14,915 bases of DNA, from positions 1 to 14,915 of the forward strand of contig JAOUJR010000009.1 of the NCBI GenBank assembly GCA_029883145.1, read 5' to 3'. Of this stretch, positions 7,112-14,091 are shown piece by piece. Position numbers and translations under genes: made by a program. Each line of letters begins with the position of its first letter. Position 1 is the stretch's first letter. The notes under the pieces are model-generated. The model was not told where the DNA came from. It ran no database searches and worked only from the letters and a program-made list of their open reading frames with translations. The DNA is from Nitrospirota bacterium (GTDB lineage Bacteria > Nitrospirota > Thermodesulfovibrionia > Thermodesulfovibrionales > SM23-35).

Positions 7112-10100
7112 CCTGACTCCTGACTCTTGATTTTTGTCTTTCTTTTTAATTTTGCCTGTAAATCGTCAAGCACATCATAGGCACATGGCACAACAACAAG
7201 GGTCAAAAAGAGTGACGTGAGAAGTCCCCCGATAGTTACGATTGCCATCGGAGCACGTGTTTCAACACCTTCACCTATTCCGATAGCTATAGGCATCATC
7301 CCGAATATCATAGCAAAAGTTGTCATCAAAATTGGCCTGAGTCTCACAGGTCCTGCTTGAAGAATTGCCTCTCTCCTTTCCATTCCCCTTGCCCTCAATG
7401 TATTTGTATAGTCCACAAGCAGGATCGCGTTCTTTTTTACAAGTCCCATAAGAAGAATGATTCCTATGAAGCTAAAAATATTGAGCGTCATGCCTGCAAG
7501 AAGAAGGGCACCAAAGGCACCTATAAACGAAAGGGGTATTGTAAGCAATACAGTGAATGGATGGATAAAACTTTCGAACTGGGAAGCAAGAACCATATAC
7601 GCCATAATAACTCCAAAGATAAGGGCGAACATCAGATAGCCAAATGATTCTCCCATAACATCAGCCATGCCTTTATATCTTCCTGTATAATCCGAAGGAA
7701 GTACCTTGGATGAGATGCTGTCAAGTTCTGCTTTCGCTGCACCCAGTGGTTTTCCCTCAAGGTTTGCAAAGAGTGTTATTGCCCTCTGCCTGTCAACCCT
7801 GTTTATGACACTTGGTCCACCAGCCTCCTGAACACGAACAATATTCGAGATTTCTACAAGCCGTCCATCCGTCGACCTCACATAGAGTTTTCCTATGTCA
7901 TCGGGATTCATTCTGTTCTCCGGATTAAGCCTGACCCTCACATCATATCTCCTGCCCTTTGAAGTATCCTTGAATTTTGTGACATCAACCTCGCCCCCAA
8001 TGAGAAAGTTTACTGCCTCAGCAACCGAGGCGATATCCACATTGAGGTCCGATGCTTTGTCCCTGTCTATAAATACCCTGAGCTCAGGCTTTCCTGTTTC
8101 AAGAGAGGTGTCAATATCCACTATCCCGGGAATTTTAGAAAATTGGTTAGAAATCTCGCGAGTATATGTATCCAGACCTTTCAGGTCAGTACCCCTTACG
8201 TTGTACTGGATGGGCACGTTCCTCTCTCCTCCGCCAATCAACGAGACATCCTCTGAAGTCGCCTTAAGCCCGGGAACCATCTGTCTGAGCTTTTTCCGCA
8301 CATCTGACATGATCTGTTGTTGAGTCCTTTTCCTTTCTGACTTTGGAACAAGCCCTGTAATCAAACGAGCTTTATTTACTTCTGCTGCCCTGCCGCGGCC
8401 ATGGACATACAAGACAGTCTTCACTTCAGGGATACTCCTCACATAATTCTCTGCGATTTGGAACATCCTGTCTATCTCATCAACAGAATAATCTACAGGT
8501 GCTTCTAATCTGACGATAAACCGGCTCTGGTCTTCTGATGGAATAAATTCTTTTCCAAGAAATCTGGTCATAAAGAGGCTCAAGATAAAAATGCCTGTTG
8601 CCAGAATCAACACAAGTGCTTTGTGAGAGAGGGCAATGCTTAAAAGTTTCTGGTATAATTCCTCTATTTTTTTGTACCAATCTTCAAGAAGAGTTGATAG
8701 TCGTGAACTGAGATTCGAGAGTCGAGAGTATTTTTTATTCACTGACGCCTGACTGCTGACTCCTGATTCACGGCTTTTGAGGTATCTTGATGCAAGCATT
8801 GGTGTCAGGGTGAAAGAAACAAAAAGGGATACAAGTATTGCAAAAACGACAGTGAGTGCAAACTGCAGGAAGAACCTTCCAATAATGCCTTTCATAAATG
8901 CAACAGGGAGGAATATGGCAACGATAGCAAACGTCGTTGCCATAACCGCAAGCCCGATCTCTGATGTGGCAAAGGATGCAGCCTCTCTCGGTTGCATGCC
9001 TTCTTCTATATGTCTATGAATATTTTCTATGACAATTATGGCGTCATCAATAAGGATGCCTATGCAAAGAGAGAGGCCGAGCATGGTCATATTATTGAAT
9101 GTAAAATTAAAGGCATTCATGATGGCAAAGGTTGCAATGATTGATGTAGGGATTGCTAAGGCACTGATCAGGGTAACCCGTACACTTTTAAGAAACAGGA
9201 GAACAGCCAGAGTCGCAAAAAATCCTCCATAGATAAGATGGTGCTGGACCTGGTTGATTGAGCGCTTTATGAAGTCTGACTGGTCAAAACCTATATCGAG
9301 TTTCAATCCGGGCGGAAGGTTCTTCCTTACATTTATAAGTTCCTTCTTTACTCTATCGATAACTTCAACCGTGTTTGTCCCTGACTGTTTCTGTATTCCA
9401 AACCCCACGGCTGTCACGCCGTTGAACCTCACAATGGAGCGCTTTTCTTCCATTCCATCCTCAGCCCTGCCAACGTCTCTGACCCTGACTGGTGCGTTAT
9501 TATGATACGCAACAATGAGGTCGTTGAATTCCTGAACCCTCGGGAATTCACCTTTTACTTTTATTGAATATTCCTTTGTATTGCTCTCAATCCTTCCACC
9601 AGGCAGTTCAACATTCTCACGCTGTAAGGCTTTCAATACATCCTGGGCAGTTATTTGGTACGCCCTGAGCTTATTCGCATCAAGCCATATTCTTACCTGC
9701 CTTAGCCTGAGTCCTGCCATTCTTACAGCGCCGACATCGGGTATCTTCTGGAACTGTTCCTTTAACACCTCATCAGCATAGGTCGAAATTTCTCTTATTG
9801 ACCTTTCACCTGACAGGCTCAACCAGATAACTGACCTTGCATCTGGATCAACCTTCTCTATAATGGGTTCTTCTATGTCTGTAGGGAGTTTATTCCTGAT
9901 AAGTGAAATCTTCTCCCTTACGTCCTGAACTGCAAGTTCTATATCCCTTTCAAGGACAAATTCAACAATGACAAGGGAAATCCCTTCGATGCTCATGGAG
10001 GTGATTGTTTTTACTCCGTTGATGGTATTAACCGCCTCCTCGATCTTGTCAGTCACGTCAATGTCCATAAACTCGGGGTCAGCACCTTTCAGTTTTGTCT

Positions 10101-10242
10101 GGATATTCACTATTGGGAAATCAACTTTTGGGAAAAGATCAACGCCAATGTTTGGATAGCTGACGACACCGAGGACAACAAGTCCAAGGATAACCATCGT
10201 TGCAAATACGGGACGTTTAATAGATGTGTTCGCTAACCACAT
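7087..10242 (-). CDS. RND efflux permease, AcrB/MexB-like
   Basis: This is the inner-membrane proton-driven pump of a tripartite exporter. The length is 1051 residues, close to AcrB. TM1 (about 12-29) is followed by the periplasmic porter domain, TM2-TM6 (about 336-485), a linker, TM7, the second porter half and the last TMs. Proton-relay residues are Asp399 and Asp400 in ILIDDAIIVIEN, and the conserved lysine is in LLMGLVKKNAILLVDY. The DD plus KNAILLVDY pattern points to the HAE (drug/amphiphile) group rather than heavy-metal pumps. Two oddities are visible. Residues about 492-516, the cytoplasmic linker between the two halves, are encoded by 7-bp repeats. The last 18 or so residues come from another heptamer array and a REP element that also provides the TGA stop. 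The ribosome-binding site is AGGA, about 10 bases before ATG. Substrate unknown. Confidence 0.95.
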   Translation of the reverse strand: MWLANTSIKRPVFATMVILGLVVLGVVSYPNIGVDLFPKVDFPIVNIQTKLKGADPEFMDIDVTDKIEEAVNTINGVKTITSMSIEGISLVIVEFVLERDIELAVQDVREKISLIRNKLPTDIEEPIIEKVDPDARSVIWLSLSGERSIREISTYADEVLKEQFQKIPDVGAVRMAGLRLRQVRIWLDANKLRAYQITAQDVLKALQRENVELPGGRIESNTKEYSIKVKGEFPRVQEFNDLIVAYHNNAPVRVRDVGRAEDGMEEKRSIVRFNGVTAVGFGIQKQSGTNTVEVIDRVKKELINVRKNLPPGLKLDIGFDQSDFIKRSINQVQHHLIYGGFFATLAVLLFLKSVRVTLISALAIPTSIIATFAIMNAFNFTFNNMTMLGLSLCIGILIDDAIIVIENIHRHIEEGMQPREAASFATSEIGLAVMATTFAIVAIFLPVAFMKGIIGRFFLQFALTVVFAILVSLFVSFTLTPMLASRYLKSRESGVSSQASVNKKYSRLSNLSSRLSTLLEDWYKKIEELYQKLLSIALSHKALVLILATGIFILSLFMTRFLGKEFIPSEDQSRFIVRLEAPVDYSVDEIDRMFQIAENYVRSIPEVKTVLYVHGRGRAAEVNKARLITGLVPKSERKRTQQQIMSDVRKKLRQMVPGLKATSEDVSLIGGGERNVPIQYNVRGTDLKGLDTYTREISNQFSKIPGIVDIDTSLETGKPELRVFIDRDKASDLNVDIASVAEAVNFLIGGEVDVTKFKDTSKGRRYDVRVRLNPENRMNPDDIGKLYVRSTDGRLVEISNIVRVQEAGGPSVINRVDRQRAITLFANLEGKPLGAAKAELDSISSKVLPSDYTGRYKGMADVMGESFGYLMFALIFGVIMAYMVLASQFESFIHPFTVLLTIPLSFIGAFGALLLAGMTLNIFSFIGIILLMGLVKKNAILLVDYTNTLRARGMERREAILQAGPVRLRPILMTTFAMIFGMMPIAIGIGEGVETRAPMAIVTIGGLLTSLFLTLVVVPCAYDVLDDLQAKLKRKTKIKSQESGDAETSSA
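7114..7141. repeat. Heptamer array at the RND 3' end (4 units)
   Basis: On the plus strand the units are TGACTCC, TGACTCT, TGATTTT and TGTCTTT, in a constant 7-base register with TG at the head of each. It abuts the direct REP element (ends 7111). On the coding strand it reads through as about residues 1034-1042 of the RND protein, including KSQESG. The last two units are degenerate and could be ordinary coding sequence. Confidence 0.6.
8694..8769. repeat. Two facing heptamer arrays inside the RND gene
   Basis: Plus-strand units at 8742-8769 are CTGACGC, CTGACTG, CTGACTC and CTGATTC (4 units). At 8694-8728 they are TTGATAG, TCGTGAA, CTGAGAT, TCGAGAG and TCGAGAG (5 units), a family seen in opposite orientation elsewhere in the operon as TCTCGAC. 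Thirteen AT-rich bases separate them. The segment keeps the reading frame open and encodes RND residues about 492-516, rich in Ser, Leu and Arg. Confidence 0.8.
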
Positions 10243-10258
10243 AGTATTTGTTTCCTTT

Positions 10259-10342
10259 TTTTGTCTCTCGACTCATGACTATTTGCTTTTGGCTTCTGTC
10301 TCTCGACTGCCGACTGCTGACTTGTCGCTGGCGGCTGGCGAT
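10259..10342. repeat. Twelve-unit degenerate heptamer array at the adaptor/RND junction
   Basis: Plus-strand units in strict 7-base register are TTTTGTC, TCTCGAC, TCATGAC, TATTTGC, TTTTGGC, TTCTGTC, TCTCGAC, TGCCGAC, TGCTGAC, TTGTCGC, TGGCGGC and TGGCGAT. Position 1 is T in 12 of 12 units and position 7 is C in 11 of 12. The array covers the last 20 or so codons of the adaptor gene, its stop at 10279-10281, and part of the intergenic gap. Confidence 0.85.
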
Positions 10343-11424
10343 TGTATTTGGACCTTTGCATTCTCAAAAAGATTCTGTTGACCTGTGACAACGACCTGAT
10401 CGCCTTCTTTTACACCTTCCACTATCTCCATCATCTCGCCATATTTATTCCCTGTTTTCACAAAGCTCTCCTTTGCCCTGTCACCCTCGACTAAGAAAAC
10501 CTTTATCTTCTCACTTTCATAGAGTAATGAGGTAATAGGTATAAGGATAGTTTCTCTATCAGTGCTTGTGTAAAGTATGACATGTGCAAAGAGGCCTGGT
10601 TTTAACAGTCCATGAGAATTTGGCACAAGCGACTCAACCTGCAATGTCCTTGTCTTCTCCTCAAGACTGGGATAGATAATGCTCACTTTACCTGTAAACT
10701 CCCTATCGGGAAGGGGATCTACTTTTAAGACAACATCCTGACCGATCTTTAGTTTACCCACGTCCTTTTCCGTAACAGTAAAATTAAGCTTAAGAGGATT
10801 ATTCTGGATAAGGACAAATAGGTTAGTACCGTTCTTCACAAAGTCGCCTGCTGAAACCTTCTTGCTCTTTATAACACCTGAAAGACGAGAATATATTCTC
10901 GTCTTTTTGAGTTTCTCCCTTGCGAGAGAAAGGGTAGCCTTTGCCCTTTCCACCTCTGCATCTGTAAGGGCAAGCCTTGTTGATACATCATCAAATTGTT
11001 GTTTTGTCACCAGCTCTTCTTTATAAAGGGCTTCTTTTCGCTTATATTCCAGTTTGGTGTTTGCAAGGGTCGCTTCTGCCTGCTTTAACACTGCCTCATC
11101 TTTTCTCACCTCAAGACTGTAATCTATATCGTCAATCATTGCCAGTACCATTCCCTTCAAAACCACCGTTCCTTCATCAACTCTTACATCCCGCAAAATC
11201 CCGTCCACTTCAGCACTTATAATAACCTCCTCATTGGGATTCAATGTTCCGATAGTCTCCACATATGGCCTGAGAGACCTTTTCTCAGCAGGCTGAACCC
11301 TCACATTAACAACCTTTTCTGGATTTGTCTTTACTTCCTTCTGCTTACATCCATTTAAAGATAGCAAACAGAAAACAGCAAATAGTAGACAGCAAAAAAC
11401 AATTGTTAGTGAATTTTTTTTCAT
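10279..11424 (-). CDS. RND periplasmic adaptor lipoprotein (AcrA/HlyD family)
   Basis: This membrane-fusion protein links the RND permease to the TolC-like channel. The signal peptide ends in a lipobox-like LNGC with Cys26 as the likely lipidated residue; Asn at -2 is slightly unusual. The lipoyl half-motifs are at about 67-98 (AEVDGILRDVRVDEG) and 175-207 (SRLSGVIKSKKVSAGDFV), flanking an alpha-helical hairpin (about 102-174). A beta-barrel (about 210-290) and membrane-proximal domain follow. The length of 381 residues is normal. A heptamer array encodes the hydrophobic core of the signal peptide (residues about 8-21), and a second array encodes the C-terminal tail (residues about 361-381, AASDKSAVGSRETEAKSK). 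A perfect 26-bp palindrome lies within codons about 173-182. AGGAG is 10 bases before the ATG. It lies between the TolC and RND genes in one operon. Confidence 0.94.
   Translation of the reverse strand: MKKNSLTIVFCCLLFAVFCLLSLNGCKQKEVKTNPEKVVNVRVQPAEKRSLRPYVETIGTLNPNEEVIISAEVDGILRDVRVDEGTVVLKGMVLAMIDDIDYSLEVRKDEAVLKQAEATLANTKLEYKRKEALYKEELVTKQQFDDVSTRLALTDAEVERAKATLSLAREKLKKTRIYSRLSGVIKSKKVSAGDFVKNGTNLFVLIQNNPLKLNFTVTEKDVGKLKIGQDVVLKVDPLPDREFTGKVSIIYPSLEEKTRTLQVESLVPNSHGLLKPGLFAHVILYTSTDRETILIPITSLLYESEKIKVFLVEGDRAKESFVKTGNKYGEMMEIVEGVKEGDQVVVTGQQNLFENAKVQIQSPAASDKSAVGSRETEAKSK
10881..10906. repeat. Perfect 26-bp palindrome within the adaptor gene
   Basis: The half AAAGACGAGAATA (10881-10893) is followed immediately by its exact reverse complement TATTCTCGTCTTT (10894-10906), with no mismatch or spacer. 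As RNA it would give an 11-bp stem with an ATAT loop. On the plus strand it is followed by further T residues. It encodes adaptor residues about KKTRIYSRL. Confidence 0.9.
11363..11404. repeat. Heptamer array encoding the adaptor signal-peptide core
   Basis: Plus-strand units are AGCAAAC, AGAAAAC, AGCAAAT, AGTAGAC and AGCAAAA, then a degenerate AACAATT, in strict 7-base register with AG leading the first five. On the coding strand they read GTTTGCT-like units, the same type as TATTTGC in the array at 10280. Three units are seven codons, and in this frame they give hydrophobic residues (CCLLFAVFCLL). Confidence 0.75.
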
Positions 11425-11463
11425 CGTGAAATCGCTCCTGTGAATTTATACAAAAGTCCTACT

Positions 11464-12813
11464 TCATCGCATTTGTGTAATAAATTTTCTTTCCTGTAAA
11501 TATATTGCATTTATCCTCTTCTGATTACTGATTACTGTCTTCAATAGCGTTCCCGTTGCCTTTTCCACCTTCAAAATAGAGAGTTGATAGTTATATTGTG
11601 CATCTGTGAATTGTCTCTCCGCAGTGACCAAGAGCGTATTAGAATCCATAACATCTATGCTATGAGCCAGACCAAATTCATACTGCTTTGAGATCGAATT
11701 AAAATTTTCTCTTGCAAACTTAACCTGATCTTCGAGAGATTTGAGAACACCTTTCTGTGTCATAAAATCAAGATATGCATTTTCTACTTCAATAGCAATT
11801 GACTTCTTTAAATCCTCAATGGCTAACTCTGCCTGCCTTTGCTTAGCTTCTGCCTCTCTCACTTCTGCCCTGCGAAGGCCTCCCTCAAAAAAAGGAAAGG
11901 TCAGACTCAGTGTGCCGAAAATGTCTTCTTTAATGAGCGAGGCTGTTGCAGGATTCTCATCTGCTCTCGCATACACCCCCTGGATGGAAAGAGTTGGCCA
12001 GTATGCTCCTCTTGCAAATTTAACCTGTTCTTCAGCGATACTTTTTTGAAGATTAAAAGATTTTAATTCTGCTCGTTCCGTTACAGCCTCCTCTAACAAT
12101 GTACCCAGTGCAAATTCCTCGAGACTATCTATTTTGAAATCAACTGTCTTAATGTCATAGTCTTCGCTTAATCCAACAAGCCTTGCAAGTACAGCCTTTG
12201 CAAGCTTTAAACCGTTTTCTGCCTTCACTACTTCTGACTGTGATCCGGAGAGCTCAGCCTGTGCCCTCAGGAGATCAGTCTTGGTGACCTCACCAACTTT
12301 GAGTCTTGTTGCTGCAGCATCCCTGTGTTTGGTGAGCCTCTCACTATTTGCATGGGCAATTTCAAGGGCTTTTTTTGCCTTCAGGACATCATAATAGGCA
12401 GAGGAAACATTAAGAAGATAGTTTTCTTTTACTGCGTTAAGGTCATGTTTGCTTTTTTCGATGTTCTCTTTTGATATCTTAAATGCAGTAAATTCCCTGC
12501 CACCCAATGAAAGTGATTGGTCAAGCCTAAGCCCCCAGGATATAGAACTCTCTGGCTGAATAAGAGAATCTTGGGAACCGTATTTTTTCTTATTAAATTT
12601 TGTATAATCGCTAAAGGCAGAAACAGTAGGGAGCAATGCTGCAGTAACTTTGTCTTTACCTCTTTCTGCAATATAAAGGTCTTCTTCTGATATCTTGATC
12701 TGTTCAGAGCGTTCGAGAGCAATTTTGTAAAGATCTTCGAGGCTGTATTCCGCTGCATATACTCGACTTGTAAATAAAATCACTATGAGCAGGATGAATG
12801 CTACTCTCTTCAC
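11464..12813 (-). CDS. TolC-like outer-membrane efflux protein
   Basis: This is a trimeric outer-membrane channel completing the RND exporter. The signal peptide MKRVAFILLIVILFTSRVYA has a likely cut after Ala20. Two outer-membrane efflux (OEP) repeats follow, rich in long helices: the first ends in the stretch with VGEVTKTDLLRAQAELSGSQ, the second contains the matching FGLAHSIDVMDSNTLLVTAE segment. The length of 449 residues fits the family. The start is GTG at 12813, placed by the signal peptide and by AGGA about 8 bases upstream. It follows tetR by 14 bp. The last 25 residues (from about TVISNQKR) extend past the usual helix end and begin within a short heptamer repeat, so the tail is probably not functional. 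Confidence 0.93.
   Translation of the reverse strand: MKRVAFILLIVILFTSRVYAAEYSLEDLYKIALERSEQIKISEEDLYIAERGKDKVTAALLPTVSAFSDYTKFNKKKYGSQDSLIQPESSISWGLRLDQSLSLGGREFTAFKISKENIEKSKHDLNAVKENYLLNVSSAYYDVLKAKKALEIAHANSERLTKHRDAAATRLKVGEVTKTDLLRAQAELSGSQSEVVKAENGLKLAKAVLARLVGLSEDYDIKTVDFKIDSLEEFALGTLLEEAVTERAELKSFNLQKSIAEEQVKFARGAYWPTLSIQGVYARADENPATASLIKEDIFGTLSLTFPFFEGGLRRAEVREAEAKQRQAELAIEDLKKSIAIEVENAYLDFMTQKGVLKSLEDQVKFARENFNSISKQYEFGLAHSIDVMDSNTLLVTAERQFTDAQYNYQLSILKVEKATGTLLKTVISNQKRINAIYLQERKFITQMR
11522..11542. repeat. Short heptamer repeat near the TolC-like gene 3' end
   Basis: TGATTAC occurs twice in tandem (11522-11535), followed by the degenerate TGTCTTC (11536-11542). It is translated as TVISNQ near residue 425 of the channel protein. 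Alone it would be weak evidence; its position at a gene end matches the other arrays of this operon. Confidence 0.5.
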
Positions 12814-12827
12814 CTTTTTTCCTTTTC

Positions 12828-13427
12828 TTATCGCCTATTGTCTGCCAGTTGATTATTATTCCTTAAAAGACCGTTGAGTATGAGATCATGCAATCCCTTT
12901 GTTGTCACAATTACATCTTTATCCATAGCCATTGACAGCATAACGCTTCTGACCGTCCCCATGATAATCTTCGCCACCTCTTTCACATTACATCTCCTGA
13001 ATTCACCAGTTCGAATACCCCTGTCAATAATCTTCTCAACCAGTCTTAGCTGGTTTCTCATATATTGCCTTTTATGTTCCAGGGCGAACGTAAATCCAAG
13101 CTCTCTTACATGTACAAGAATAAGTTCTCTATGTTTGATTGCAGAATTGATATGCACCTTGAGGAAATCGTAGAGAGCCCTGATGGGTGATCTATGAGAT
13201 TCGACGATCATCTCTGTCTTCCGCATCATATCATTCATCCCGTCCTTGATAAAACTTAGGTAGAGTTCCTCTTTATTTTTAAAATAGAGATATACGCCGC
13301 CCACGCTTATGCCTGCAACTTTCGCAATCTCCCTGATGTTTGCCTTCGCATAGCCCTGCCTTGAGAAAACGACCATAGCCGCATCAAGGATTCTCTTTTT
13401 AGACTCTATACCTGAACGTCTGTTCAT
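12828..13427 (-). CDS. TetR/AcrR-family transcriptional regulator
   Basis: This is probably the local repressor of the efflux operon. The protein has 199 residues. An N-terminal three-helix DNA-binding domain holds KKRILDAAMVVFSRQGYAKA, the helix-turn-helix IREIAKVAGISVGGVYLYF (31-49) and KNKEELY. The C-terminal all-helical ligand and dimerisation domain does not reveal the ligand. It is first in the operon, 14 bp ahead of the TolC-like gene. The ATG at 13427 lacks a Shine-Dalgarno and lies only about 8 bases after the predicted transcription start, so translation may be leaderless-like. The C-terminus (NNNQLADNRR) is low complexity. That it represses this operon is inference from gene order and the dyad at the promoter. 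Confidence 0.92.
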   Translation of the reverse strand: MNRRSGIESKKRILDAAMVVFSRQGYAKANIREIAKVAGISVGGVYLYFKNKEELYLSFIKDGMNDMMRKTEMIVESHRSPIRALYDFLKVHINSAIKHRELILVHVRELGFTFALEHKRQYMRNQLRLVEKIIDRGIRTGEFRRCNVKEVAKIIMGTVRSVMLSMAMDKDVIVTTKGLHDLILNGLLRNNNQLADNRR

Positions 13428-13428
13428 G

Positions 13429-13442
13429 TGAATTAATGTTCA
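13429..13442. promoter_or_regulatory. Dyad at the tetR start, operator candidate
   Basis: TGAA-N6-TTCA spans 13429-13442, touching the -10 element and the predicted transcription start. The arms are only four bases, and TGTTCA also recurs at 13421-13426. The position fits an autorepression site for the TetR protein, but the symmetry is modest. Confidence 0.35.
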
Positions 13443-13471
13443 GTATAAAAGAAGTAAAGATTACATGTCAA
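13442..13471 (-). promoter_or_regulatory. Sigma70-type promoter of the efflux operon
   Basis: On the minus strand TTGACA (13471-13466, perfect) is followed after 18 bases by TATACT (13447-13442, 5 of 6). Predicted transcription begins near 13435, about 8 bases before the tetR ATG. Confidence 0.65.
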
Positions 13472-13643
13472 TAGAAATTTTACCGTTATTTAAAACTCCG
13501 TTTAGCCTGGGAAGACCAGAAAAGAATTTTTATACGACACCTTGGTTAAGTTAATTCAAGTGCAGACCCCATTAGCCCCCAGGAAAATGGATAGCCAATG
13601 GCGACGGGCTTGCGTTCCGTTTTGCCAGAATTACACTGACAGG

Positions 13644-14000
13644 TTATTTTACGTTGAGGATTTTATTGTCTGAGTCGAGGAGAATTATCCTTGGTTTGAA
13701 TTGCTTTATTTTGCTGTCTTCAATATAGCTATAACTGAAGATTATAATTTTATCTCCCACAATACCTTTTCTCGCAGTAGGCCCGTTAAGACATATCTCT
13801 CCTGAGCCTTTCTTTCCTGGTATCACGTATGTCTCAAAGCGTTCCCCATTATTAAGGTTACTTATCATCACCTGTTCATAGGGGAGTATTCCTGCCTTTT
13901 TGAGTATTACCTCATCAATAGTAATGCTTCCCTCATATGACAGATTTGACTCTGTAACCGTTGCGATATGTATCTTTGCCCTGAGTACGCACCTTAACAT
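13644..14000 (-). CDS. panD: Aspartate 1-decarboxylase, pyruvoyl-dependent
   Basis: PanD converts L-aspartate to beta-alanine for pantothenate and coenzyme A synthesis in the cytoplasm. The proenzyme self-cleaves between Gly24 and Ser25; the site YEGSITID is present with exactly this numbering, and Ser25 would become the pyruvoyl group. Other family residues are visible: Lys9 and His11 in LRAKIHIATVTE, and the NGPTAR loop (Asn72 region). The length of 118 residues is normal, though the C-terminal stretch ends in a poorly conserved DSDNKILNVK. AGGA lies 8 bases before the ATG. A promoter candidate is 30-60 bp upstream. No other pantothenate genes are nearby. Confidence 0.96.
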   Translation of the reverse strand: MLRCVLRAKIHIATVTESNLSYEGSITIDEVILKKAGILPYEQVMISNLNNGERFETYVIPGKKGSGEICLNGPTARKGIVGDKIIIFSYSYIEDSKIKQFKPRIILLDSDNKILNVK

Positions 14001-14028
14001 AATAATATCCTGTACTACTTAATATTTA

Positions 14029-14058
14029 ATTATGCATCCTACTATGAAACAAATTCAA
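14029..14058 (-). promoter_or_regulatory. Promoter candidate for panD
   Basis: On the minus strand TTGAAT (14058-14053, 4 of 6) is followed after 18 bases by CATAAT (14034-14029, 5 of 6). It lies in the gap between the glycosylase gene and panD, in an AT-rich context where chance matches are fairly common. Confidence 0.35.
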
Positions 14059-14091
14059 GTAGATGATAGTTTCTAATAAACTTTACATATG

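Larger units (their letters stand above)
13428..13643. other. Intergenic region between panD and tetR
   Basis: These 216 bases hold the efflux promoter at the tetR end. The rest shows an imperfect hairpin at about 13594-13625 (arms ACGG and CCGT, flanked by GGC and GCC) that might end panD transcription but lacks a U-tract. It also holds a minus-strand stretch TAATGGGGTCTGCACTTGAA (about 13555-13574). No open reading frame with a ribosome-binding site is seen. Confidence 0.5.

Noticed and set aside
8480..8680. Alternative minus-strand frame inside the RND gene
   Set aside because: The RND frame is continuous through this stretch with conserved sequence; this frame has no support.
8694..8769. 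CRISPR-like array
   Set aside because: Units are 7 bases, without spacers of constant length and without cas genes nearby.
7087..10242. Heavy-metal (CzcA-type) identity for the RND pump
   Set aside because: The paired Asp399-Asp400 and KNAILLVDY motif fit the HAE group, and no His/Met-rich metal sites are seen in the adaptor.
12829..12863. Possible further heptamer array at the tetR 3' end (TATCGCC, TATTGTC, TGCCAGT, TGATTAT and so on)
   Set aside because: Only the leading T is shared, in a T-rich stretch; units do not resemble each other enough to separate this from chance, although the position at a gene end fits the other arrays.
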